Positions 1-6,160 of a stretch of DNA of 13,978 nt are shown here, in pieces (position 1 is the first letter of the stretch; every line of letters begins with the position of its first letter). A program made the translations under genes and the position numbers. The notes beneath the pieces were generated by a model. The model was not told the DNA's origin, did no database searches, and saw only the letters and a program-made list of their open reading frames with translations. This stretch comes from Gemmatimonadota bacterium. Its GTDB lineage: Bacteria; Gemmatimonadota; Gemmatimonadetes; Gemmatimonadales; Gemmatimonadaceae. Location of the stretch: NCBI GenBank assembly GCA_031127185.1, contig JARIET010000042.1:1-13978 (forward strand), read 5' to 3'.

Positions 1-122
1 GGTGACCACTTGCCCGGGGCGCGCCCCACGTTCCAGAGATCGTCAGGGACGTTCAGTGCCGCTGCTTTGAAGGCTTCCGCGGCCGCCCGCTGCGCTGCAA
101 TGATGGAATCGAGATCTGCCAT
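1..122 (-). CDS. DinB-like protein, N-terminal fragment cut by the window edge
   Basis: Reading the minus strand from the ATG at 122 gives 40 codons that stay open to base 1. The product begins MADLDSIIAAQRAAAEAF and ends with PDDLW, a short gap, then APGKWS. A helix followed by a 'W...PGKWS' motif is typical of the start of DinB/YfiT-like four-helix-bundle proteins, many of which are metal-binding thiol transferases or damage-induced proteins of unknown substrate. The metal-binding histidines normally follow this motif and lie outside the window, so activity cannot be judged. The gene sits 64 bases downstream of the cupin on the same strand and may share its transcript. There is no Shine-Dalgarno sequence before the ATG (the leader is pyrimidine-rich). 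A GATAAT hexamer on the minus strand at 154-149 could be a -10 box for a short leader, but no -35 accompanies it. The family call rests on one motif. Confidence 0.55.
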   Translation of the reverse strand, partial: MADLDSIIAAQRAAAEAFKAAALNVPDDLWNVGRAPGKWS

Positions 123-186
123 GGGGGAAAGGTGAAAGACGCGAGGAAATTATCGCGAAGTGACCGCAGAGGCGTGCCGCGGACGC

Positions 187-555
187 CTACTTCCGCAAGT
201 ACGAATCGGTCTTCGCAATCCAATCTGCTCGCGGCGGATCAAATACGTCGAGGTCGAGCGTGTCCACCAACGCCTCGGCCTTGTGCCAGACCATCGACGG
301 AATGTGGAGCACCTCACCGGCCATCACGTCGATCACCTGCTTTTCGTCCTCTCCGATCCAGAAACGGAGGCCACCTTCGAGGATATAGGTGTACTGCTCG
401 TTCTCGTGCTGGTGGCGCGGGACGATGCATCCCTTCTTGAGGAACACCTGCGCAAGCATCATCCGCTGGCCGGTGAGGAGTTTGCGGTCGAGCATCGGCG
501 AGACGGTCTCGAGCTCGACGTCCTTCCAGCGGCTGAATGTGACGGACTGTGACAC
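187..555 (-). CDS. Single-domain cupin, KdgF-like
   Basis: This 122-residue protein is one small beta-barrel cupin domain, probably cytoplasmic because it has no signal peptide. Cupin motif 1 is at residues 42-61 (G42, H48, H50, E53, G61). Motif 2 is at about 80-91 (G80, P86, H91). H48, H50, H91 and a glutamate form the usual metal site. The C-terminal 'DVFDPPRADW' stretch resembles KdgF-type cupins, which act on unsaturated uronates from pectin or alginate. The local context gives no sugar-acid pathway, so the substrate is open. The start is a GTG at 555-553, supported by CGGAG (567-563) seven bases upstream; the product begins MSQSVTFSRW. The DinB-like fragment follows 64 bases downstream on the same strand. 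The cupin family is secure; the KdgF-like subgroup is a moderate call. Confidence 0.88.
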   Translation of the reverse strand: MSQSVTFSRWKDVELETVSPMLDRKLLTGQRMMLAQVFLKKGCIVPRHQHENEQYTYILEGGLRFWIGEDEKQVIDVMAGEVLHIPSMVWHKAEALVDTLDLDVFDPPRADWIAKTDSYLRK

Positions 556-633
556 GAATCGACTCCGGAGATGGGAAACTGCGGTACGGAAAACGTCGCG
601 CCGTGCAGGTGCCCCGGCAAGTTGCCAGGACGC

Positions 634-666
634 AGAAGGGCGCCCCGACCTGCGGAGCGCCCTTCT
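634..666 (-). terminator. Hairpin terminator closing the amidohydrolase operon
   Basis: A perfect 10-bp inverted repeat, AGAAGGGCGC (634-643) and GCGCCCTTCT (657-666), encloses a 13-base loop. It begins 22 bases after the stop codon of the last amidohydrolase gene (689). There is no long T run after the stem, so it may act as an atypical or factor-assisted terminator. The symmetric arms would form on either strand, but only the minus strand has a gene ending here. Confidence 0.7.
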
Positions 667-688
667 GGCGATACACTACGGCCGACAG

Positions 689-2002
689 TTACGGCGTAAT
701 CACCGGCAGCGGACGCGCCTTGTACTTGAGATAGAGGCGCGAGTGTCGGTCGTCATCGGCGAGCAAACGGCCCTTGATGAAGACCTCGACCACCTGCGTG
801 CGCAGGTCCATCGGGTCACCTGTGGTAATGAAGAAATTGGCCTGCTTGCCCTGTTCGATCGACCCAATCTCTCGCTGCGCGCCGAGGATCTCAGCGGGCC
901 AGATGGTGAGCGCCTTGAGTGCGTCGTCCGCCTTCAGCCCGTATGCCACCGCCAGCGACGCGTGGAACGGCACGTGGCGCGCATTCGACCCGCCGCCCGT
1001 GGAGAACGCGAACTTCACGCCCGCCTCCGCCAACAGGCCGGGCTGCGCGTAGATCTCGTCGTACGGCGTACCCACCGCATTCGGCGCCGCCTGAATGGAA
1101 CTCAGAATCACCGGCACGTTCTTCTGCGCGAGGAGCGTGCGCACACGCCACGACTGGGCGCCGCCGACGATCACCACGCGAAGGCCCCACTTCTCGCCGA
1201 ACTCGATCGCCGTCTTGATGGCCGCCTCGCCACCGGCCGGGATCAGCGCCGGGATCTCCTTGTTCACCAGCGGACGCATCGACTCGTAGATCAGGTCGAG
1301 CTTCGTGGAACCGGCCTTCCGGCGGGCATCATACTCCCTGGACGCCGTCAGGAACCCTTCCAGCTCGGCCAGCTGCGCGGCCGTGTTCACCACCGGCGCG
1401 GGACCTCCGCGACCGCCACCACCACCGCCACGCCCGCCGCCACCACCCACACCCGGCAGGTTGAGCACCATTCCGGCGCTCTTCACGACCGAGAGATCTT
1501 CCCAGGTCCAGCCGGCCGTGTTGATCATCGCGGCCTGTCCACTGATAACGCCGCCAGTCGGCGAGGTCACCACGGTCGTCACGCCGTTCATCCGTGTGAC
1601 GCCGAGCAGTTCGCTCTCGACGTTGAGCGCGACGAGTGCCTTCATGTGCGGGTTGTACTGCCCCATCTCGCTCCGAAGGTTCATCGTGCCGATACCGCCG
1701 ATCTCGGTGAGGCCGATACCGGTGTTGGCATCGATCATCCCGGGATAGATGTACTTGCCGGCCGCGTCAATCACCTTCGCTTCCGGTGCCGCAACACCTG
1801 CGCCGATCTGCACGATGCGATTGTTGCGCACGAGAATGTTCGTGTTGGCCAACCGCTGGCCACCGGGGTTCACCACCGTCCCGCCGCGAATCAGGTAGGT
1901 CCCTTCCTCGCCGGCGCCCGCCTGGGCCGCCGCAGAACCGCTGACAGCCGCAGCGAGCGCAAGAGCGAGTGGCGCCTTGAGATGCTTCGTGGAAAGACGC
2001 AT
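689..2002 (-). CDS. Exported amidohydrolase-like protein lacking the metal site (third gene of trio)
   Basis: This 437-residue protein has a signal peptide (about residues 1-27, hydrophobic core LALALAAAVSG, AAAQA before the likely cut). It has the amidohydrolase-superfamily layout: an N-terminal beta-sandwich piece (RGGTVVNPGG; NRIVQIGAG), a TIM barrel, and a C-terminal return to the sandwich (IGSIEQGKQANFFITTGDP). The hallmark PGxIDxHxH reads PGMIDANTG at 87-95, so both histidines are replaced (N93, G95). The barrel-end 'D' region reads STGGGSN (334-340) with no aspartate, and the bridging lysine seen in its neighbour is absent. It is therefore probably not a canonical metal-dependent hydrolase. 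Residues 185-200 are a Gly/Arg tract. Its ATG overlaps the stop codon of the upstream paralogue by one base (TAATG), implying translational coupling. It is best described as a COG1228-like pseudoenzyme that may assemble with the active paralogue; a metal-independent activity cannot be excluded. Confidence 0.85.
   Translation of the reverse strand: MRLSTKHLKAPLALALAAAVSGSAAAQAGAGEEGTYLIRGGTVVNPGGQRLANTNILVRNNRIVQIGAGVAAPEAKVIDAAGKYIYPGMIDANTGIGLTEIGGIGTMNLRSEMGQYNPHMKALVALNVESELLGVTRMNGVTTVVTSPTGGVISGQAAMINTAGWTWEDLSVVKSAGMVLNLPGVGGGGGRGGGGGGRGGPAPVVNTAAQLAELEGFLTASREYDARRKAGSTKLDLIYESMRPLVNKEIPALIPAGGEAAIKTAIEFGEKWGLRVVIVGGAQSWRVRTLLAQKNVPVILSSIQAAPNAVGTPYDEIYAQPGLLAEAGVKFAFSTGGGSNARHVPFHASLAVAYGLKADDALKALTIWPAEILGAQREIGSIEQGKQANFFITTGDPMDLRTQVVEVFIKGRLLADDDRHSRLYLKYKARPLPVITP
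1403..1450 (-). repeat. Gly/Arg-rich low-complexity tract inside the third amidohydrolase-like gene
   Basis: The tract encodes residues 185-200, fifteen or so glycines broken by two arginines, from tandem GGN/CGN codons. It lies where the middle paralogue has an ordinary barrel segment, shortly after the position of its bridging lysine. It is probably a flexible exposed loop. The nucleotide repeat could vary in length between strains. Confidence 0.8.
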
Positions 2003-3288
2003 TAGCGCGTGCCCCCGGGACCCTGCGCCGCCTGCTTGCGCAGCGTCGGCGCTTCGGCGCGATCGAACAGCACCTTGCCATCCACGATCGTGTATTCCAC
2101 CATCGCCTCTGCGGCGAACGGGTGCGCCGAGAAGACCGCGATATCGCCGTCCTTTCCGGTCTCGAGCGTGCCGACCATCTTGTCGACACCGAGTTGCTTG
2201 GCCGGGTTGAGCGTTATCATCTTGAGCGCTTCGTTCACACTCATGTTGCCGTACCGTACGCCGATGCCAGCCTCCTGATACAGGCGCCGGATGCGCTCAT
2301 CCGAATCCGAGTTCACCGACACGGTCACGCCGCGCTGTGACATCAGCGCCATGTTGTGCGGGATCGCGTCCCATGCCTCGACCTTGTACGCCCACATATC
2401 GGCGAAGGTCGACGCCATCGCGCCGTGCTTGGCCATCTCGTCGGCCACCTTGTAGCCCTCGAGCACGTGCTGGAAGGTGTGCACCTTGAAGCCGAGTTCG
2501 TCGGCGACGCGGATGAGCATCAGGATCTCGTCGCCACGATAGCTGTGCGAGTGGATCTTGAGATCGCCCTTCATGATGTCGGAGAGCGCTTCGAGCCGCA
2601 GGTCGCGACGCGGCATGATGGCCGCCGGGTTCGTGCGCAGCGCCGTGCGGTACTCCGCCCACTCAGCGTCGTATTCCTTCGCTTTCGTGAACCAGTAGCG
2701 CACCGTGAAGTCCACGCCCATGCGGCTCATCGGGAACCGGCGCTGATCTTCGGGCGCCGTGGAGCTGGCGCGGGTGACATTCTCGCCGAGGGCGAACTTG
2801 ACGATACGAAACGCGCCCTTGAAGAGCATGTCTTCGGCTGAGGAACCCCAGCGCAACTTCACCACGCGGCCCTGACCGCCGATGGTGTTGGCGCTGCCGT
2901 GCATCAAGTGCGCCGCCGTGACGCCGCCCGCAAGCGAGCGATAGATCACCGGGTCGTCGGCCCGCACCTGAACCTGCACTTCGGGCGTAACCGATTCCGC
3001 GCCCTCGTTGATGCCGCCTTCGAGCATGGCATGCGAGTGGGCGTCGATGATGCCCGGCATCACGTACTTGCCGGTGCCGTCGATGACGCGAACGCCGGCA
3101 GGTACCGCGACGTTGGCGCCGACGGCCGTGATCTTGCCGTTGCGGACAACCACGGTGCCGTTGGCAATGTCGCCGTTGGCGATGGTGATGATGGTCGCGT
3201 TGCGGATCGCGACGTCCTGTGCAGAGAGCGCGGCCGGAACGAGCGCGGCAGCGACCAGTGCACGGATACTTCGATTGAGGATTCGCAT
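2002..3288 (-). CDS. Exported metal-dependent amidohydrolase, catalytic residues intact (middle gene of trio)
   Basis: This 428-residue periplasmic hydrolase is of the imidazolonepropionase-like (COG1228) type. It has a signal peptide (about 1-23, MRILNRS then a hydrophobic run ending ALSAQ). The metal ligands are all visible: HSH at 84-86 within PGIIDAHSH, a candidate bridging lysine K164 (VKFALGEN), H246/H248 (IHSHSY), H270 and H274 (VHTFQH), and an aspartate at 327-329 (NSDSDE). The family hydrolyses C-N bonds in cyclic amides, dipeptides and related compounds; the substrate here is unknown. The start at 3288 is chosen because it gives the signal peptide and has AGGA (3299-3296) seven bases upstream. 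The longer frame to 3414 would overlap the preceding gene by more than 100 bases and begins with non-family sequence. It lies 13 bases after the upstream gene and its stop overlaps the next start. Confidence 0.9.
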   Translation of the reverse strand: MRILNRSIRALVAAALVPAALSAQDVAIRNATIITIANGDIANGTVVVRNGKITAVGANVAVPAGVRVIDGTGKYVMPGIIDAHSHAMLEGGINEGAESVTPEVQVQVRADDPVIYRSLAGGVTAAHLMHGSANTIGGQGRVVKLRWGSSAEDMLFKGAFRIVKFALGENVTRASSTAPEDQRRFPMSRMGVDFTVRYWFTKAKEYDAEWAEYRTALRTNPAAIMPRRDLRLEALSDIMKGDLKIHSHSYRGDEILMLIRVADELGFKVHTFQHVLEGYKVADEMAKHGAMASTFADMWAYKVEAWDAIPHNMALMSQRGVTVSVNSDSDERIRRLYQEAGIGVRYGNMSVNEALKMITLNPAKQLGVDKMVGTLETGKDGDIAVFSAHPFAAEAMVEYTIVDGKVLFDRAEAPTLRKQAAQGPGGTR

Positions 3289-3301
3289 TGGCGTGTCCTG
3301 G

Positions 3302-4705
3302 TTAGTAGAGGCGGCCGTCAACGAACACGTGCTTGATCGGGTTGCCGGCGGCAAAGAGGTCGTTGCCGGTGACCACCACAAAGTTTGCGAGCTTACCGAC
3401 TTCGATCGTGCCAACGGCTGCCGTGACGCCGAGGAGCGCGGCAGGAGTCACCGTGGCAGCGCGCAGCGCGTCGTCAGCGGAGAGTCCGGCGGTGATCGCT
3501 TCGCGGATGCGATCGCGGAAGCTCACGCCGCTCTCACCACCGTATGACGCCAGCGCGACCGGAATCCCGGCCTTGATCAGCGCGGCGGGGTTGGCGCGCA
3601 CTTCGGTGTTCGCCGCGGCGTCAGCAGGCGGGATGTTGCCGGGACGACCGTTGCCAACACCGAGGAACGCGCGACCTGTGACGGTTTCGGCCATCGGCCA
3701 GTTGACGCTGACCACCGCTGTGGCACCGGCCGCCTTGAGCGTGGCGACGGACCGCCAGCCTTCGCGCGCGCCGACAATCACCGGCGTCTTGATGCTGATG
3801 TCCTTGGTGATTTCCGCGACGCGCGAGATTTCTCGTTCCGTGGAGGCAACGAACCAGGACGACATTTCGTTCGACGCAGCGGCCATCAGGGCGCGCCGCA
3901 TCGGATCGTTCGACGGACGGGCTCCGGGCGTGCCGGCTTTGAACGCCTTTTCGAGGCGCGCTTCGTACTGTGCGTCGAGATACATCTGCTTCACGTAGGC
4001 CAGCGAGCCGATCAGCGTGCCCGGGTAGCCATCGCGCCGCGTGCCGAACGAGACGTTTTGGCCGACCCCCGTGCGCAGCGCGAGCTGCGACGATGACGCC
4101 GTACCCGTCAGCGCCGCACCCACACGCCCCGGGAAGATCCCCCCATCAAAAACGAGGCCAACTGTGGTTACACCACCCGCGCGGAACGCCTTGAGTTGGT
4201 CGTCAGTCGGCTGGAACATGTTCGCCGCCTCGGCGTCCGCATCAATCTCGGGGAGCACAACCGGGGGGGCCGGAGCCGCGCCGCGTCCGAGCGCAACGCC
4301 GCGCCCACCGCCACCGCCACCGCCCCCACGCCCACCTCGACCGCCGGTGGCATCGGCGGCACCAGCGGCGGTCGGAAGCGCGCGGGTCGGACTCGGAAGC
4401 CCAATGCTCGTGGCGGCATCGATGAGGCCGGCGTAGACGGTGTGGCCGCCCAGGTCCATCTGGACCACTCCAGCGGGAACCTGCACCGTGGCGCCCACGG
4501 CGGCGATGCGGCCGTCACGGGTGAGTACGGTGCCGCGCTCGATCACCCGCCCCGGAGCGATGACGATGCGAACATTCGTCAGCGCATAGTCCGAACGGGC
4601 AGTGGGTGCCGCGGTCGGGTTGGTCGTGGGGGTGTTCTGCGCAAACGCCACAGCGAGCGCCAAGGGCAGCGCGGCTGGAGCGGCGAGAAAGGATCTGCGT
4701 GCCAT
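3302..4705 (-). CDS. Exported amidohydrolase-like protein lacking the metal site (first gene of trio)
   Basis: This 467-residue protein has a signal peptide (about 1-22, ending AVAFAQ) followed by a Thr/Pro/Ala linker (24-37). N-terminal sandwich strands (ALTNVRIVIAPG), a barrel, and the closing 'VGTIEVGKLANFVVVTGND' motif (431-449) mark it as an amidohydrolase-superfamily member. The metal motif reads AGLIDAATS (92-100): both histidine positions are lost (A98, S100). The lysine region reads LRTGVGQNV rather than VKFALGENV of the middle paralogue, and the final aspartate is missing (LASYGGESG, 385-393). It is a likely pseudoenzyme, independently diverged from the third gene. A Gly/Arg tract occupies 121-136. 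The ATG at 4705 has GAGGAG nine bases upstream. It opens the three-gene operon, with the catalytic paralogue following after 13 bases. Confidence 0.85.
   Translation of the reverse strand: MARRSFLAAPAALPLALAVAFAQNTPTTNPTAAPTARSDYALTNVRIVIAPGRVIERGTVLTRDGRIAAVGATVQVPAGVVQMDLGGHTVYAGLIDAATSIGLPSPTRALPTAAGAADATGGRGGRGGGGGGGGRGVALGRGAAPAPPVVLPEIDADAEAANMFQPTDDQLKAFRAGGVTTVGLVFDGGIFPGRVGAALTGTASSSQLALRTGVGQNVSFGTRRDGYPGTLIGSLAYVKQMYLDAQYEARLEKAFKAGTPGARPSNDPMRRALMAAASNEMSSWFVASTEREISRVAEITKDISIKTPVIVGAREGWRSVATLKAAGATAVVSVNWPMAETVTGRAFLGVGNGRPGNIPPADAAANTEVRANPAALIKAGIPVALASYGGESGVSFRDRIREAITAGLSADDALRAATVTPAALLGVTAAVGTIEVGKLANFVVVTGNDLFAAGNPIKHVFVDGRLY
4298..4345 (-). repeat. Gly/Arg-rich low-complexity tract inside the first amidohydrolase-like gene
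   Basis: It encodes residues 121-136, glycines with scattered arginines, soon after the degenerate metal motif. The composition matches the tract of the third paralogue but it sits at a different place in the fold, which suggests separate origins. The middle paralogue has none. Confidence 0.8.
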
Positions 4706-4771
4706 TCGGGGAGACTCCTCGGGGCAGGACGCTTGGGGGGGGACAACAGGTAGGAAACGGGTACGTCGGAG

Positions 4772-4799
4772 AAGCTACGCCCTGGGGGTCTGCGGTCAA
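4772..4799 (-). promoter_or_regulatory. Candidate sigma70-type promoter of the amidohydrolase operon
   Basis: On the minus strand TTGACC (4799-4794) is followed after 16 bases by TAGCTT (4777-4772), about 67 bases upstream of the operon's first ATG. The -35 is good (5 of 6) and the -10 poor (3 of 6). An eight-cytosine run in the predicted leader (bases 4742-4735) lies between promoter and ribosome binding site. This is the best candidate seen in the divergent 208-base gap between 4705 and 4914; no clear promoter was seen for the SRPBCC gene. Confidence 0.3.
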
Positions 4800-4913
4800 T
4801 GCAGGCCGAGGCACGGCTCTATGGTAGTACGCCGGGAGCGGCTCAGGCGCTGAAAGCGGGCGCGCCGTGTCGGCAGTCGTGTAGACTGTTGCGCCACACT
4901 CCAGGAGATACGC

Positions 4914-5324
4914 GTGAAAATCACCGTCGAAGCCACCGTCCAGGCCCCGGTTCAGAAAGCCTGGGATGCCTACAACTCCCCAGCCGACATCGTCCAGTGG
5001 AATGCGGCATCCCCCGACTGGCACACCCCCCGCGCAACGGTTGATCTGCGCGAGGGGGGCCGGTTTGAGTCACGGATGGAGGCGAAGGACGGCAGCTTTG
5101 GGTTCGACTTTGGCGGGACCTACACCAAGATCGTGTCGCTGAAGTCGATCGCCTACCGGATGGACGACAACCGTGAGGCCATGGTCGATTTCGCCGAGCA
5201 GGGTACCAACTGCGTCGTCACGGTGACGTTTGACGCCGAGTCGGAGAACTCGGTTGAGATGCAGAGGGAGGGGTGGCAGGCGATTCTCGACAGCTTCGCA
5301 AGGCATGTTATCGCGAAGGGGTAA
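4914..5324 (+). CDS. SRPBCC / AHSA1-like small-ligand-binding protein
   Basis: This 136-residue cytoplasmic protein has the START/Bet v1 helix-grip fold of the SRPBCC superfamily (AHSA1, 'polyketide cyclase-like' branch). The signature sequence is strong: an N-terminal strand (ITVEATVQAPVQKAWDAY), then IVQWNAASPDWH (26-37), the DLREGGRFESRMEAKDGS block (44-61), FDFGGTY (64-70), and the C-terminal helix with VEMQREGWQAILDSF (114-128). Members bind hydrophobic ligands or act as chaperone-like partners; most, as here, have no assigned substrate. The start is GTG at 4914, with AGGAG (4903-4907) six bases upstream. It is transcribed alone, divergent from the amidohydrolase operon and convergent with yceI. 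It is often near ArsR regulators elsewhere, but none is present here. Confidence 0.92.
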   Translation: MKITVEATVQAPVQKAWDAYNSPADIVQWNAASPDWHTPRATVDLREGGRFESRMEAKDGSFGFDFGGTYTKIVSLKSIAYRMDDNREAMVDFAEQGTNCVVTVTFDAESENSVEMQREGWQAILDSFARHVIAKG

Positions 5325-5336
5325 CGACGGGGACAG

Positions 5337-5407
5337 ACGGGACATGGGGGGAGAACAGGGGAGGACGCGCGCGTATGGGCGTCCCCTGCCCTCCCCACAC
5401 GTCCCGT
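5337..5407. terminator. Long imperfect hairpin between convergent genes
   Basis: The 104 bases between the SRPBCC stop and the yceI stop contain a nested inverted repeat. ACGGGAC (5337-5343) pairs with GTCCCGT (5401-5407), the GGGGAG and CAGGGGA blocks with CTCCCC and TCCCCTG, and CGC with GCG around a loop near 5369-5378. A few mismatches and a three-base bulge interrupt it. No T run follows on either strand. It is probably a bidirectional terminator, or a REP-like palindrome. Confidence 0.55.
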
Positions 5408-5428
5408 AGTCACCCGCACTTGCCCTGA

Positions 5429-6064
5429 CTACGCCCCCCGTTTCGTGGCTTCAATGTCAATCGTAATCGTGATCTCGTCGCCCACGCTCGGCACCGCCTC
5501 TACCAACCGGCTGTAGGTCAGCCCCCAATCGTGGCGATTGATCTTCACGCTGGCGCTGGCGCCGACGCGGAGCGTCTGCCCCTGCCTCACCGGTGCCGCG
5601 GGTCCCTCGACATCGAGCACGATTTCCTTCGTGACACCGTGCATGGTGAGGTCGCCGGTCATCTTCAGTTTCCCTGCGCCGGCTGGCTCGACCTTCTTTG
5701 AAACGAAGCTGATGGTCGGGTATTTGGCGACGTCGAAGAAGTTCGCGCTGCGCAGGTCGTTGTCGCGCATCTCCACGCGCGTATCCACCGTGGCCGGGTC
5801 GATGGTCACACTCACCGCCATAGCCGTCGGGTCCTTGCCATCCCACTCGATCGTGCCAGTGGTCTTGTTGAACTGGCCGCGGACGGTGGAGACCATCAGG
5901 TGCTTCACCGAGAACTGCGAGGCAGTGTGATTGGGGTCGATGGTCCAGGTGTTGGGACTCCCTGGGGCAGCTGCGGTTGGTGCCTGCGCGATGCTGGCTG
6001 ACGAAAGAGCGGCGACGGCCGTGACCAGGGCGACGGGACGAGCAAGACGAGCAACGGCGAACAC
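5429..6064 (-). CDS. Exported YceI-family protein
   Basis: This 211-residue periplasmic lipocalin-like beta-barrel belongs to the YceI family, whose studied members bind isoprenoid-type lipids. The signal peptide is residues 1 to about 27 (RLARPVALVTAVAALSSA core, cut near SIAQA). Every family landmark is present: WTIDPNHTASQFSVKHLMVS (40-59), VRGQF (61-65), the MRDNDLRSANFFDVAKYP block (99-116), LTMHGVTKE (139-147) and INRHDWGLTYS (175-185). The start is a GTG at 6064 with CGGAG (6076-6072) seven bases upstream; starting there leaves a clean signal peptide, whereas the ATG at 6136 would add 24 polar residues. It lies 96 bases after the dimethylargininase-like gene on the same strand, but a large palindrome separates them, suggesting its own control. 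Its role with the neighbours is unknown. Confidence 0.93.
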   Translation of the reverse strand: MFAVARLARPVALVTAVAALSSASIAQAPTAAAPGSPNTWTIDPNHTASQFSVKHLMVSTVRGQFNKTTGTIEWDGKDPTAMAVSVTIDPATVDTRVEMRDNDLRSANFFDVAKYPTISFVSKKVEPAGAGKLKMTGDLTMHGVTKEIVLDVEGPAAPVRQGQTLRVGASASVKINRHDWGLTYSRLVEAVPSVGDEITITIDIEATKRGA

Positions 6065-6071
6065 GGAATGA

Positions 6072-6076
6072 CTCCG
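6072..6076 (-). promoter_or_regulatory. Shine-Dalgarno site that decides the yceI start
   Basis: CGGAG on the minus strand lies seven bases before the GTG at 6064. The cupin gene has the same arrangement (CGGAG, seven bases, GTG), which supports GTG as a normal start in this genome and argues against the upstream ATG at 6136. Confidence 0.65.
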
Positions 6077-6094
6077 GGCAACATGTGGGGTGAC

Positions 6095-6128
6095 CTGCGT
6101 TCTCTTAGTACTGAGAGAACTTACGCAG
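6095..6128. promoter_or_regulatory. Palindrome upstream of yceI: candidate operator
   Basis: Bases 6099-6120 form a 22-bp palindrome around AGTACT with 10 of 11 half-site pairs matching; arms are GTTCTCT and AGAGAAC. On the plus-strand sequence, flanking CTGCG (6095-6099) and CGCAG (6124-6128) could extend the stem past a bulge. It sits 35-56 bases upstream of the yceI start and 33 bases after the stop of the preceding gene. Dyad symmetry and position suit a repressor operator overlapping a promoter. It could instead be a terminator hairpin, but there is no T run. The binding protein is unknown and no regulator gene is in the window. Confidence 0.55.
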
Positions 6129-6160
6129 GGGTCCATTGCATCGTTGCCGCCCCGGGCGAT

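Noticed and set aside
1403..1450. Short tandem units (CCACCACCGCC-like) as a CRISPR or minisatellite array
   Set aside because: There are no spacers. The units are simple codon repeats for glycine and arginine inside an intact reading frame.
389..2005. Open frame of 538 codons on the plus strand
   Set aside because: It lies opposite the third amidohydrolase-like gene and part of the cupin. The encoded sequence is Arg/His-rich with no domain pattern, whereas the minus strand encodes recognisable proteins with proper starts. It is a by-product of high GC.
3289..3414. N-terminal extension of the middle amidohydrolase
   Set aside because: It would overlap the upstream gene by over 100 bases and precede a complete signal peptide. 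The ATG at 3288 has its own Shine-Dalgarno.
6099..6120. Palindrome as a LexA box
   Set aside because: The Gram-positive-type LexA site has GAAC-N4-GTTC; here the arms are in the opposite order with a longer centre, and yceI is not an SOS gene.
6065..6136. N-terminal extension of the YceI protein from the ATG at 6136
   Set aside because: It adds 24 polar residues before the signal peptide and would run coding sequence through the palindrome. The GTG at 6064 has a well-spaced CGGAG.
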